Of a DNA stretch of 64,000 bases, positions 25,511-34,274 are shown piece after piece. Under the pieces are notes generated by a model, which saw only the letters and a program-made list of their open reading frames with translations, had not been told where the DNA came from and did not search any database. The translations under genes and the position numbers were made by a program. The first letter of the stretch is position 1; each line of letters opens with the position of its first letter. The stretch comes from a virus, in the IMG/VR virus record IMGVR_UViG_3300034280_001042, positions 1-64,000 of that record, one strand, 5' to 3'.

Positions 25511-26161
25511 ATGAAAATATTATTTACACAATGGTTTAAAGCCACGCCCGAAGTTTTAACATACAATCTGTATTGCTTGTATAGAAACCTTTCTAATGAA
25601 AGAATAGACAAACTAGTTCTATTTGTTGACAATTGTGAGTTCAGTAATATTTTCAATGAAAAGCTGATTGTTGTTCCAATACAAATAAGACTTTCCTATA
25701 AAATGTGGATGGACTATGCCGATAAAGAATATCCAGAAGACATAAAAATACTATCTAATTCTGATGTTTATTTTGATGAATCATTATCTTTTTTGGATCA
25801 AATAAATGAGTGGGAAAATAGATTATACGTATTAACAAGAAAAGATTTGACAAAAGATGGGAATATAATTCCCTCCTCTTTAGTGTATAATCCAAATAAC
25901 ACAGAGCAAACCAGCCCTCAGCATTGTCAAGACGCTTGGATATACAAAAACAAACTAGGGGGAGATTTCAATTATAATCTTGGAGTAATGCATTGCGAAA
26001 ATAGTTTCAGAATAAGCGCTCAAGAATTTGGAATAGAAGTATTTAGTCTTTTTGATAATGTTGAATTGATACATGTTGACTGGAGAGGTTCAAAAATATA
26101 CAGTCAAGAACAATATATAATTTATAAAGAACGCCCAAACTTGCCATATATAGAAAAATGA
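25511..26161 (+). CDS. Glycosyltransferase-like protein, full-length copy
   Basis: 216 residues. MKILFTQWFKATPEVLTYN opens a Rossmann-like fold; KILSNSDVYFDESL is a D-x-Y-x-D variant of the metal site and LGVMHCENSF a later loop. ELIHVDWRG ends the fold. The first 31 residues and the HVDW region are nearly repeated in the shortened copy at 27471. Family not certain, but such proteins occur in viral and bacterial glycan clusters. Confidence 0.55.
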   Translation: MKILFTQWFKATPEVLTYNLYCLYRNLSNERIDKLVLFVDNCEFSNIFNEKLIVVPIQIRLSYKMWMDYADKEYPEDIKILSNSDVYFDESLSFLDQINEWENRLYVLTRKDLTKDGNIIPSSLVYNPNNTEQTSPQHCQDAWIYKNKLGGDFNYNLGVMHCENSFRISAQEFGIEVFSLFDNVELIHVDWRGSKIYSQEQYIIYKERPNLPYIEK

Positions 26162-26841
26162 AGAGACAATTAATATCAGTAATAGGAGTGGAAATTGTAG
26201 ACATAGATCTATTTTATCATTTCATAAACTATTATAACCCATATGTTGACGAATTTTCTTTAGTGTTTAATTATAAAAATAAAGATATATTAGATTCTTT
26301 TTATGAAATGGTACCACAAAATAAAAGGAATATACAATTTTGGGATAAAAAATTTACTGAGGATGCCAAAACAAAATATATAAATGAATTAATTAGTTTT
26401 GATGATAGAGTCAGCTTAATAGCAGATCACGATGAATTCATTGAGTTTAATGAAGAGTTTTTTGATTGTCCAAAAAATAAATGTAATGTTGGCGAATTGG
26501 TACAAAGATTTAATGTAGTGAACGATAAAGTGGTTCTATCTAAAGTAGAAAGAGATAAGAGCCTATTTGATCAATTCAAATATTCAAGCACAACAGATAT
26601 ACCTGATGGTCACATAAATACTTTCCGAGCATCAGCAAAAGTTTGTTATGTTCATGATATGCGCGTTTCTGATGGACATCATTGTCTTGAAGGATGGGTG
26701 GGACCAACAGTAGAACAGATTCACACTAAAATAAATGTTTATCATTTCAAATACGATAGCTATTTCCCAAAAGTTGTAAAAAATATTCTTGATGTATATC
26801 CGACTTTCGATGAAATTATAACCCTAGATAAGTTGATTTGA
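26158..26841 (+). CDS. GT2/GT92-like glycosyltransferase
   Basis: 227 residues. ISVIGVEIVDIDLFYHFINYY matches the opening in which the chain bends towards the nucleotide sugar, and VSLIADHDEFIEF is the D-x-D-E-F motif typical of GT92/GT2-like proteins (usually DxDEF). HVHDM-like and WVGPTVEQI residues follow. Overlaps the previous stop (ATGA). Donor unknown. Confidence 0.6.
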   Translation: MKRQLISVIGVEIVDIDLFYHFINYYNPYVDEFSLVFNYKNKDILDSFYEMVPQNKRNIQFWDKKFTEDAKTKYINELISFDDRVSLIADHDEFIEFNEEFFDCPKNKCNVGELVQRFNVVNDKVVLSKVERDKSLFDQFKYSSTTDIPDGHINTFRASAKVCYVHDMRVSDGHHCLEGWVGPTVEQIHTKINVYHFKYDSYFPKVVKNILDVYPTFDEIITLDKLI

Positions 26842-26844
26842 CAA

Positions 26845-27474
26845 ATGACCAAAACAGTATACACATATTATGAGCCTCTGGGGATGGGTAGAAATTACGC
26901 AGAAGAAGATCTAATTAAAATTTGTGCAGAATCTTGGGAGAAAAATGGTTGGAAACTTGTAGTTTTAAATTATGAATTAGCCAAATCGCATGATTTTTAT
27001 TCAAGCTATTCTGAAGTTATTAAACAATTGCCTTCTGTTAATCCAGCCTTCTATGATTATCACTGCTATATTAGATGGCTAGCTATGTCTAAAATTGGCG
27101 GCGGTATAATGATAGATTACGATGTTGCTAATCTGAGTTTAACAGACGATTCTATTTTTCAACAAAAAATTATTACAGGATTTCAAGGACACGTTCCATG
27201 TGTTGTTTCAGGAACAGCGGAACAATATCTCGGGGTGTGCAAAATTTTCTGCGAATTAAGAGACAATGAAAAATGCATAGACAATAATTATAAAAAACCG
27301 CACACATCAGACATGATGATGATAGCCAGAGGATTTAAAGAAGATCAATTTAATAAAATTAATTATGTTGTTGATTACCCAAAAACGGCTCCACTTGTTC
27401 ATTGTCCTCAAGATGCGTGCTTAAAAAACAAAAGGACCAAACTTGAAGCTATGAGAGAGATTCTTAAACTATGA
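26845..27474 (+). CDS. DXD sugar-transferase-like protein (OCH1/Gly_transf_sug)
   Basis: 209 residues. HCYIRWLAMSKIGGGIMIDYDV corresponds to the R-x-x-x-L-x-x-x-G-G-x-Y-x-D-x-D motif of this family, here with M-I-D-Y-D. The protein is shorter than the C-terminal domain of the gene at 16206 and lacks its HQIW opening, so the donor half may differ. Ends in an ATGA overlap with the truncated copy that follows. Confidence 0.6.
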   Translation: MTKTVYTYYEPLGMGRNYAEEDLIKICAESWEKNGWKLVVLNYELAKSHDFYSSYSEVIKQLPSVNPAFYDYHCYIRWLAMSKIGGGIMIDYDVANLSLTDDSIFQQKIITGFQGHVPCVVSGTAEQYLGVCKIFCELRDNEKCIDNNYKKPHTSDMMMIARGFKEDQFNKINYVVDYPKTAPLVHCPQDACLKNKRTKLEAMREILKL

Positions 27475-27653
27475 AAATATTATTCACACAATGGTTCAAA
27501 ACCACGCCCGAAGTTCTATCCTACAATCTTTACTGTTTGTATCAAAACCTTTCTAATGAAAGATTTGAACATATAGATTTGATACATGTTGATTGGAGAC
27601 AAGAGAAGAAGTATACTCAAAGCGCCTATCATTCTTGGCAAGATATAACCTAA
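27471..27653 (+). pseudogene. Internally deleted copy of the 25511 gene
   Basis: 60 residues. Bases 27471-27563 align with 25511-25603 (start, ILFTQWFK, PEVL, LYCLY, NLSNER) with about ten differences, and 27576 onward aligns with 26063 onward (LIHVDWR). About 150 residues between these segments are missing, yet the frame is kept. The remaining chain cannot form the full fold and lacks the DVYFDE site, so it is probably a remnant, unless the short form has taken on another role. Confidence 0.75.
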
Positions 27654-27680
27654 ACTATAGTATAAAGAAAGGAGAAACTT

Positions 27681-28418
27681 ATGATATGTGTTTTTACCCA
27701 AACCCATGGCGACAAAAGATCAAAGCTTTATGATTGGAAGGCTAGAGATGAGAACCTTAACTTTTTCATCAGCCAATTTGATCACTCCATAATGTCATTT
27801 CATAATTCTCCTGATGAGTATAGAAAAGAAATATTAAAAAAATACAATGTTTTCAAAGAGATAAAAATTTTTAATGGAATTTTGTATGCCGAATGTATTA
27901 AGAGAATCGTAGACTATGTGAAGGAAAATAACTTCACCAAGTTTATTTTTTTTCACGATGATGTATTTAGTGTCCAGAAAGATCGTGAATTTTATGAGGA
28001 ATTGGTTGATTTCATCAAGAATTCTTCGCACGATATGATGTGCTTGGAATATGAAGGAAATCCCGAGCAACACAAGGTTCTGGAGAGTAGAAACAACTTC
28101 AATGTATTTAACACCACCAACCACGATCTGGTGAAGTCCGATCCTAAGATATGGCATTTTGATGACGCCGCGTTCGTTGCAAATGTCAAATTCTTAGACA
28201 CGATCTATAGCAAGGAATTCTTCGCAGCAGACGACCGAAAGCCGTGGGTACAAGACGGAGGACACGCAGAGTGCATACTGAGAAGCCAGATGCAACAAAA
28301 GGTCATACCTAGATATGTGCTTGACAAAAAGAGTTTAGTCAGGTGCAACCTAGTTGGTCCCTCAAGCAATAAGACGACCGAAAAGTGGTTAATAAAGAGA
28401 TTTAAGGAGGAGGATTGA
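27681..28418 (+). CDS. GT-A-like protein with GC-rich 3' half
   Basis: 245 residues behind a strong AAAGGAGAAA site. VFTQTHGDKR opens the fold and KFIFFHDDVFSV is a D-D-V metal site; HFDDAAFVANVKFLD and WVQDGGHAECILRS follow. The second half has far more GC than the surroundings (32 of 60 bases in 28201-28260, against 12 of 60 in 26221-26280), a sign of recent transfer or codon replacement. Confidence 0.55.
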   Translation: MICVFTQTHGDKRSKLYDWKARDENLNFFISQFDHSIMSFHNSPDEYRKEILKKYNVFKEIKIFNGILYAECIKRIVDYVKENNFTKFIFFHDDVFSVQKDREFYEELVDFIKNSSHDMMCLEYEGNPEQHKVLESRNNFNVFNTTNHDLVKSDPKIWHFDDAAFVANVKFLDTIYSKEFFAADDRKPWVQDGGHAECILRSQMQQKVIPRYVLDKKSLVRCNLVGPSSNKTTEKWLIKRFKEED

Positions 28419-28419
28419 A

Positions 28420-29001
28420 ATGATAAAAAACGAAACCAATTGGTTCAATTATGCTAATTTTTACGAGTTTATAGCAGAGCAAAATTTTAAAACTTTTGTT
28501 GAAGTTGGCGTATTTTTTGGCTTGTCAATTAGTTTTTTAGCCCAAAAAGTCAAAAGCAAAGATGGCGTAAAAATATACGGAGTTGATTTATTTGAAACTT
28601 GGGCGGGAAAAGAACAAATTGAATATTTGTATGACATAAAAGGCTTGTCTGACAAAGATAGATTGGAAAAACTTGGTGAATACAAGTATAATTTCGTTGT
28701 CAATAGATTAAATGAAGTTGGATGTAATCATTTTGTTGAACTTATAAAAAGCGATAGTTCTGCTGCCGCCTCGTTGTTTGAAAATGAATCATTAGATTTT
28801 GTTTTTATAGACGGAAACCACTGGTACGATTATGTAAAAAAAGATATAGAAGCATGGTTGCCCAAAATTAAAAAAGGTGGTATTATTTCTGGACATGACT
28901 ATCAAGCGGCGGGAGTTTCAACTGCGGTAGGAGAGACCTTTGGCGATTCGGCTAAAGTTTTTAAAGAATCTCGATCCTGCTGGTATGTGGATATCAAATA
29001 A
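28420..29001 (+). CDS. Class I methyltransferase, Methyltransf_24 type
   Basis: 193 residues, behind GGAGGAGG, one of the strongest ribosome sites in the window. FVEVGVFFGLSISFLAQK is the SAM loop, YGVDLFETW motif II, FVFIDGNHWYDYVKKDIEAW and GGIISGHDYQAAGVSTAV the later motifs. Similar in all motifs to the gene at 24074, so both belong to one family and may have come by duplication or repeated gain. Confidence 0.75.
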   Translation: MIKNETNWFNYANFYEFIAEQNFKTFVEVGVFFGLSISFLAQKVKSKDGVKIYGVDLFETWAGKEQIEYLYDIKGLSDKDRLEKLGEYKYNFVVNRLNEVGCNHFVELIKSDSSAAASLFENESLDFVFIDGNHWYDYVKKDIEAWLPKIKKGGIISGHDYQAAGVSTAVGETFGDSAKVFKESRSCWYVDIK

Positions 29002-29762
29002 TGAATATGCAAGTTATCATGTCCGACAATAGAGATGTTGAGTTTGATTTGGAAAAATGCGAATACAACACATTATCTGCAATAATAAATTACGAGTATT
29101 CTTGTCTGCACAAATATGACTTCAAGTACTTTAGGCCTTTGATAAAAGGCAAAGTTGAGTTGGCTAATTGTCTATCTCCAACTAAAAAACCCAGACATGC
29201 GGCATGGTCTAAAATTCTTTCTTGCATTAAGGCCATAGAAGAAGGTTACAAATACGATTTTGTTGTATATCTGGACTCGGATTGTGTTTTCAGTCATCAC
29301 GAAACTTCTTTAACTGATTACATTGACCGAAGCAAGAATGTATTGAATAAAAATTTGAACATGAAGTTTGATGTGTTTTTCATGAACAACCAACCATGGC
29401 ATCGCTTCTTGCCATGCTCCGGTTTTTTTCTGTTTAGGCCCAATTCCAAAGCTCTTGATTTTTTCAAAACTTGGTATCAACAAAATCAAGACGACAAGTA
29501 TAATCTTAATCATCCATGGGAACAGCACTGCCTACAGAGTTACTTAATCAAAAGTTCTAAATTTGAAGTAATAAACGACTGGATGTTTAATGATCGGAAA
29601 CAAAATCAATACTTGAGACACATAGGTCGTGGAAATCCGTTAAGAAAAACCTTTTTTAATCAAATTATTAATACATACAATCAGGAAAAAATAGAGTCTA
29701 GTCTTGAAGCGCTTAAAGAGCTTGTTGTAGCTTACGATACTACTACTATTAAGTACGATTAA
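29001..29762 (+). CDS. GT34 (GMA12/MNN10)-like glycosyltransferase
   Basis: 253 residues. RHAAWSKILSCIKAIEEGY followed by FVVYLDSDCVF matches the W-x-K-...-W/Y-L-D-x-D layout of galactosyl/mannosyltransferases of family 34; MNNQPWHRFLPCSGFFLFR and HPWEQHCLQSYLI complete it. Overlaps the preceding gene by one base. Acceptor unknown. Confidence 0.7.
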   Translation: MNMQVIMSDNRDVEFDLEKCEYNTLSAIINYEYSCLHKYDFKYFRPLIKGKVELANCLSPTKKPRHAAWSKILSCIKAIEEGYKYDFVVYLDSDCVFSHHETSLTDYIDRSKNVLNKNLNMKFDVFFMNNQPWHRFLPCSGFFLFRPNSKALDFFKTWYQQNQDDKYNLNHPWEQHCLQSYLIKSSKFEVINDWMFNDRKQNQYLRHIGRGNPLRKTFFNQIINTYNQEKIESSLEALKELVVAYDTTTIKYD

Positions 29763-29775
29763 TTAGGAACAAAAA

Positions 29776-31107
29776 ATGATTTCTAAAGACGACTACGTCT
29801 GCCCAAGCTGTCATAATGATGATAAGCAAAGAATAATCTTCTTAGGTTCAGATTTTTCTTATCAATGCAAACATTGTTTGGCTATTCATGTGTTTGTAGA
29901 AAATCTATATTCAAAATTTCAAGATAATTTTAAACATCATGGTTGCGGCTCTTATAGGTGGAAAATTAATCGATATATAGGAACATATTCTCAACAAAAT
30001 CAGTGGATTGATAATATTAATACTACGGCTAAGGATACTCATGAAATTAATCAATACGCTAACGCTAGGAAAGGTTTTGAAAAAATTATTTTAGGCATAG
30101 GTTCTGATTATAATAAAATAAATATTACTAAAGAAAAAATATCTAATAAAAATATTGATGCTAATACTTCTATTTTTATTGCTAATGCCATCAACACTAA
30201 ACACTTTCAGGATTCTTTCAGGGCGATTGTGAGAATGAAAGAAAGATTACTAGAAGAAAAAGAATCATATAAAATATTAATTATGCAACCTAATATGCAT
30301 ATTTGTAAGAACCCAGTATCAAAACTAGAGGGCATTGATGAAATATGGGTTGTTAATGATTGGAATGATAAAATGGATTGGTATTATATGTTGGGGGAAA
30401 ACGATAATAATTTGAATGATATAAAAAACCTATCCTATAGTCTAACTCAAGCACTAGACAGTTATAGAGATAATGAAACAGAGGCTGTCTCAAAAAGACC
30501 AGGACCGATGAAACAAGGAACCAAACCAATTAAAGACTTATTATACGTCCCAAAAAGAGAGCTAAGAGATAACAAGAATAGATTAATTGATGGCAAGTAT
30601 TTAGCAATTTTAATTAGAAATGATTATCCGAGCAGAGCTGGACTAGAAACAACATCTCAAATACAAGAAATATGTGAAGCTATTAAGAATCAAGGTTTTA
30701 AACCAGTCATCATAGCTTGTGATAATAGAGAAGAAGATATTTGTAAATTATTAACATTAGATGATCCTATAATAATAGCAAAAAACTTAGAAGAACAAGT
30801 AATTTTTTATAATGAACATTGCTACGGTCTTATAGGAACGAACTGTTCAGGATGTAATTTACCAGTATTATATAGTATACCAATGTTTATTTTAGCTAAA
30901 ACAAGATTTTTCCCAGACGACTTTTATTGTATGGGGCGCATATTATCCCCTCATGACTGCAATAAACTATTTAATGGCGACCTTACCAAACCAGATAATG
31001 TAAAAGAGATAAGAACAATCACGGACCAGCATACCAGTATTAAGAACCACTTAGTAGAATTTGAGGAGTGGTTGTATTCTTTAGGTAAACAAATTATTAA
31101 CACATAA
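29776..31107 (+). CDS. Zinc-ribbon protein with GT-B-like domain
   Basis: 443 residues. N-terminal zinc ribbon CPSCH...CKHC (about residues 9-35). The rest resembles two Rossmann halves: KILIMQPNMHICK and YLAILIRNDYPSRAGLETTSQIQEI, with a conserved-looking LIGTNCSGCNLPVLYSIPMFILAK that resembles the donor pocket in fucosyltransferase/heptosyltransferase-like GT-B enzymes. The combination is unusual; the enzymatic call is tentative. Preceded by AGGAAC. Confidence 0.5.
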   Translation: MISKDDYVCPSCHNDDKQRIIFLGSDFSYQCKHCLAIHVFVENLYSKFQDNFKHHGCGSYRWKINRYIGTYSQQNQWIDNINTTAKDTHEINQYANARKGFEKIILGIGSDYNKINITKEKISNKNIDANTSIFIANAINTKHFQDSFRAIVRMKERLLEEKESYKILIMQPNMHICKNPVSKLEGIDEIWVVNDWNDKMDWYYMLGENDNNLNDIKNLSYSLTQALDSYRDNETEAVSKRPGPMKQGTKPIKDLLYVPKRELRDNKNRLIDGKYLAILIRNDYPSRAGLETTSQIQEICEAIKNQGFKPVIIACDNREEDICKLLTLDDPIIIAKNLEEQVIFYNEHCYGLIGTNCSGCNLPVLYSIPMFILAKTRFFPDDFYCMGRILSPHDCNKLFNGDLTKPDNVKEIRTITDQHTSIKNHLVEFEEWLYSLGKQIINT

Positions 31108-31871
31108 TGAACAAAAAATTAGCATTCATATATACTTATGGTAGGATAGGATCTACAAGTTTATTTCGTAGCATATCTAATAAAACAGATGCTCATCATT
31201 TTCATAATTTCAAACCATATTTTGACAACCATCTGAATACAACAAATAATTATACTAATATAGAACAACTATTATCTTCTCAGGAATCTATCTATATAGT
31301 CACGGGGGTACGCGACCCTATAGCCAGAACAATATCTGCTCTTTTTACATGGATCACCAAAGAAGGCAGACTCAATAATTTAACTCAGTATTCTGGAGGA
31401 GGTAAGTACTTTTTAGGCCATAATAAAGAAGAAATCAAAAAGCTTGATATTAATTTGATAATACAGAAACTTTTAAACTGTTTGTCTAACGATAATATGT
31501 TTGATCAAAAAGACTGTTGGTTCAATAATAATATTCGTAATTTTTTTGATATAGATATATATAATTATTCATTCAATACCAACCAAGGATATATTCTGAT
31601 TAATCAAGATAAATATAAAACTCTAGTATATAGGCAGGAAAACTTAAGAGATAATCATGAAATGGTTAATTCTTGGTTGAACACAAGCGATATTTTGCTG
31701 GTGTCAGAAAATGAATCCAAAACCAAGTGGTACTATGACTTATACAAACAGCTATTAGAAAATATAAAATTTTCTCAAGAAATCTTGGATAAAGTATATG
31801 ATAATAAAAAAATTCGTCATTTTTATAGCGATACAGAAATATCTAACTTTTATAAGTATTATCTTTCATGA
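31107..31871 (+). CDS. Sulfotransferase-like protein
   Basis: 254 residues. FIYTYGRIGSTSLFRSI near the start matches the P-loop-like 5'-phosphosulfate site (G-x-x-x-S/T-S/T), and IYIVTGVRDPIARTISALF matches the 3'-phosphate site with R-D-P and S. These are the two PAPS-binding elements of sulfotransferases. Because no PAPS synthase is nearby, the donor would come from the host. Likely adds sulfate to a glycan made by neighbouring enzymes (inference). Confidence 0.65.
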   Translation: MNKKLAFIYTYGRIGSTSLFRSISNKTDAHHFHNFKPYFDNHLNTTNNYTNIEQLLSSQESIYIVTGVRDPIARTISALFTWITKEGRLNNLTQYSGGGKYFLGHNKEEIKKLDINLIIQKLLNCLSNDNMFDQKDCWFNNNIRNFFDIDIYNYSFNTNQGYILINQDKYKTLVYRQENLRDNHEMVNSWLNTSDILLVSENESKTKWYYDLYKQLLENIKFSQEILDKVYDNKKIRHFYSDTEISNFYKYYLS

Positions 31872-32566
31872 AAGAACCTAAAGAACCCACTAACGAATGG
31901 CGGCTGTCTTCTGATTATGATGAAGCAATTCATCTTAACGGTGGATATACTCTAGCTCTTGGATATTGCTATCTTAATAGACTAGAATATCTTTTTAAAC
32001 AGAATAATAGAAGGCTATTCCAGTTCAGAACCAAGTGGGGCTGGTGTGGTGTGAATTTTTTATTCTCTGCTATGCGGCCCGATAATATACTGATTATTAA
32101 CTCTTGGGCTAATTCTGCTATGGTTGCTAAGTCTCATACTACGCTATTTTATGTTTGGTCAGCTATTTTAAGAAACATATTAGAGGTCAGAGGACCAGAT
32201 AATAAGCCGATACCAACTATGATCATTGATATGCCAGCAGCTATCCATAGACATCTAAACTTAGAGGACAGCACAATAGATAAAACCAAATTCCTACAAA
32301 ATAGAGAAAAATATAAAGCTAAAATTATTGATCCAATTATATCTGATAATCCTAGTCATATTAGATATATTGATCTTCTCGACTATTTTTCGGCAGAGTG
32401 GGAGATGATAATAGAAAATCAAAAAAATGAGCATAATAGATCTCCTTGGCATATATCTGATCAGGTATTAGACACCATCTTTAGTCACTTTTTACAATTT
32501 ACCAATAATGCCGAACACTATTCTCACATGAATCTGATCAAAGACTTAAAACAACTAAAATTATGA
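31868..32566 (+). CDS. Unknown protein of the glycan island
   Basis: 232 residues, mostly alpha/beta with NNRRLFQFRTKWGWCGVNFLF and IDMPAAIHRHLNL motifs that I do not recognise. Starts four bases inside the previous gene and overlaps the next by four bases, so it belongs to the same transcript as the sulfotransferase-like and GT-D-like genes. Confidence 0.45.
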   Translation: MKEPKEPTNEWRLSSDYDEAIHLNGGYTLALGYCYLNRLEYLFKQNNRRLFQFRTKWGWCGVNFLFSAMRPDNILIINSWANSAMVAKSHTTLFYVWSAILRNILEVRGPDNKPIPTMIIDMPAAIHRHLNLEDSTIDKTKFLQNREKYKAKIIDPIISDNPSHIRYIDLLDYFSAEWEMIIENQKNEHNRSPWHISDQVLDTIFSHFLQFTNNAEHYSHMNLIKDLKQLKL

Positions 32567-33417
32567 AAACCAAAATAGCAGATCAAAACTATAGCAAGCC
32601 TATACCCACAGCTGTAGATGGTAATAATCTATTAATAGATAAATTAAAATCTGATAAAATATTTTTCGCTGGTAGATCTGGTGGAACAGAGTGTGAGATC
32701 GTTCAAAAAATTTATAGATATAAAGAAAAAGTTCCACACCACGTTAGAGAGAGAGCATTTAAAGTAGCAGGAATATATCCTTTAACAGATGATAATTACC
32801 AAAAATTTGTAGATACATATATAAGAGGAATTAGAACTCTTGACGTTGTTGGAGTTTGGGGTGTTATTGGTTACGATTGGTTAGTAGATACCTTTTGTCC
32901 AGAAGCAGATTATATTAGATTAACTAGTCTAGAGCCTTATTATTTCCCAGATAATCCATGGAGTGCTTTTTTACAGGACAAGAAAATTCTAGTTATTCAT
33001 CCATTTGTTAATAGCATACAAAATAATTTTCTTAAAAGAGAACATCTTTTTAGAGAGACAAAAATTTTACCAAATTTCTATCTTACAACCTTAAAAGCCG
33101 ACCAAAATTATGGTAAACAAGCTGATTGGTTTGAGAGCTTAGATAAAATGAAGAATGAAATACTAAATATAGATTTTGATATAGCGATTATTGGGTGTGG
33201 CGCTTTTGGGTTGCCTTTAGGATCTTTTATTAAGGAAGTAGTTAAAAAAACAGCGATTCATTTAGGAGGTCCAGTTCAGATATTATTTGGTGTTATGGGC
33301 AGGAGATGGGAAACCAACAGCGGTATTATGAGGTTCCACAACGAATACTGGACACGACCTTTGCCCGAAGAAACTCCGGAATCTTATATGTCTGTAGAAA
33401 AAGGATGTTACTGGTAA
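32563..33417 (+). CDS. GT-D-fold-like protein
   Basis: 284 residues. KIFFAGRSGGTECEIV near the start recalls the F-G-D-G-E motif opening of GT-D enzymes, and IAIIGCGAFGLPLGSFIKEV with IHLGGPVQILFGVMG matches their nucleotide/metal-binding C-terminal part. GT-D is a less common fold, known from streptococcal serine-rich adhesin glycosylation. Motifs are shifted from the classic set, so treat as a distant relative. Confidence 0.5.
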   Translation: MKTKIADQNYSKPIPTAVDGNNLLIDKLKSDKIFFAGRSGGTECEIVQKIYRYKEKVPHHVRERAFKVAGIYPLTDDNYQKFVDTYIRGIRTLDVVGVWGVIGYDWLVDTFCPEADYIRLTSLEPYYFPDNPWSAFLQDKKILVIHPFVNSIQNNFLKREHLFRETKILPNFYLTTLKADQNYGKQADWFESLDKMKNEILNIDFDIAIIGCGAFGLPLGSFIKEVVKKTAIHLGGPVQILFGVMGRRWETNSGIMRFHNEYWTRPLPEETPESYMSVEKGCYW

Positions 33418-34274
33418 TGTCTAGTATAGACTATTTTATAGTTTGTCATAGTCAAGAATCTATTATTGAATTTTTGGATACAAAAAAATTTAATACGCTA
33501 CCTAATTATCGTTTTCTATTTGTTGGTAACAGAGAAACTAATCAACTTAAACCACTATCTAACGTAATTGTCTGTAATAAATTACCAAAAAATATAGAAG
33601 AATGTGCCAATCTATGTAGCTTTACAGCATGGTACGCTATTTCTAAAAATAAACTATACAATTCTAATCATTTATGTTTATTAGAATATGATATCGAGTA
33701 TTCTCAAGAACTACATAATAAAAATACATTTGCTATTTCCAATGAAACCAAACCATCTATTTATGGATATTCTATAGCTCCTGTTAACCATCGTGTGTTC
33801 TATAGAAGCACACCAATACTAGAACTAGCAATTCATAAAACATATAATATTGATCTATTAAATTTTATAAATAATTATGGATCTCAAGAAAAATACTGGC
33901 TCACCACCACAAACATGATGATGCATCAAAATACTCTGCGCTCATTTGTAGACTGGTATATGCCGATGATAGAACAATTTAAATATGAACCTATGAGCGC
34001 GTATGTTCATGAAAGAGCTATACATATATTTTTTTTACTTAAGAATATTCAGCTTAACTATATAAAAAATGCTATTAAACATCACCAAAAATGTTCACAC
34101 AGCATAGAAGATGTTTATGGATATTTTTTGAAAAACAAACAAGAAAAATACCTGATCTCCTCGGATATGCCAGAATACGATCTATTGTACACAAACATAC
34201 TATGCGAGCTTGACAAAAAGTACAACTCCAGTATGATAGACCATGTAAACTCAAAGGAAACAGGATCAAAATGA
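33417..34274 (+). CDS. Glycosyltransferase-like protein, unknown family
   Basis: 285 residues from the ATG at 33417, which overlaps the previous stop by one base (TAATG); an in-frame ATG at 33306 would overlap by more than 100 bases and is less likely. YFIVCHSQESIIEF, FLFVGNRETNQL and LCLLEYDIEYSQEL suggest a GT-A-like fold with a Y-D-I-E metal-site variant. The later RVFYRSTPIL and WYMPMIEQF segments are not recognised. Last gene of the first glycan island. Confidence 0.45.
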   Translation: MSSIDYFIVCHSQESIIEFLDTKKFNTLPNYRFLFVGNRETNQLKPLSNVIVCNKLPKNIEECANLCSFTAWYAISKNKLYNSNHLCLLEYDIEYSQELHNKNTFAISNETKPSIYGYSIAPVNHRVFYRSTPILELAIHKTYNIDLLNFINNYGSQEKYWLTTTNMMMHQNTLRSFVDWYMPMIEQFKYEPMSAYVHERAIHIFFLLKNIQLNYIKNAIKHHQKCSHSIEDVYGYFLKNKQEKYLISSDMPEYDLLYTNILCELDKKYNSSMIDHVNSKETGSK

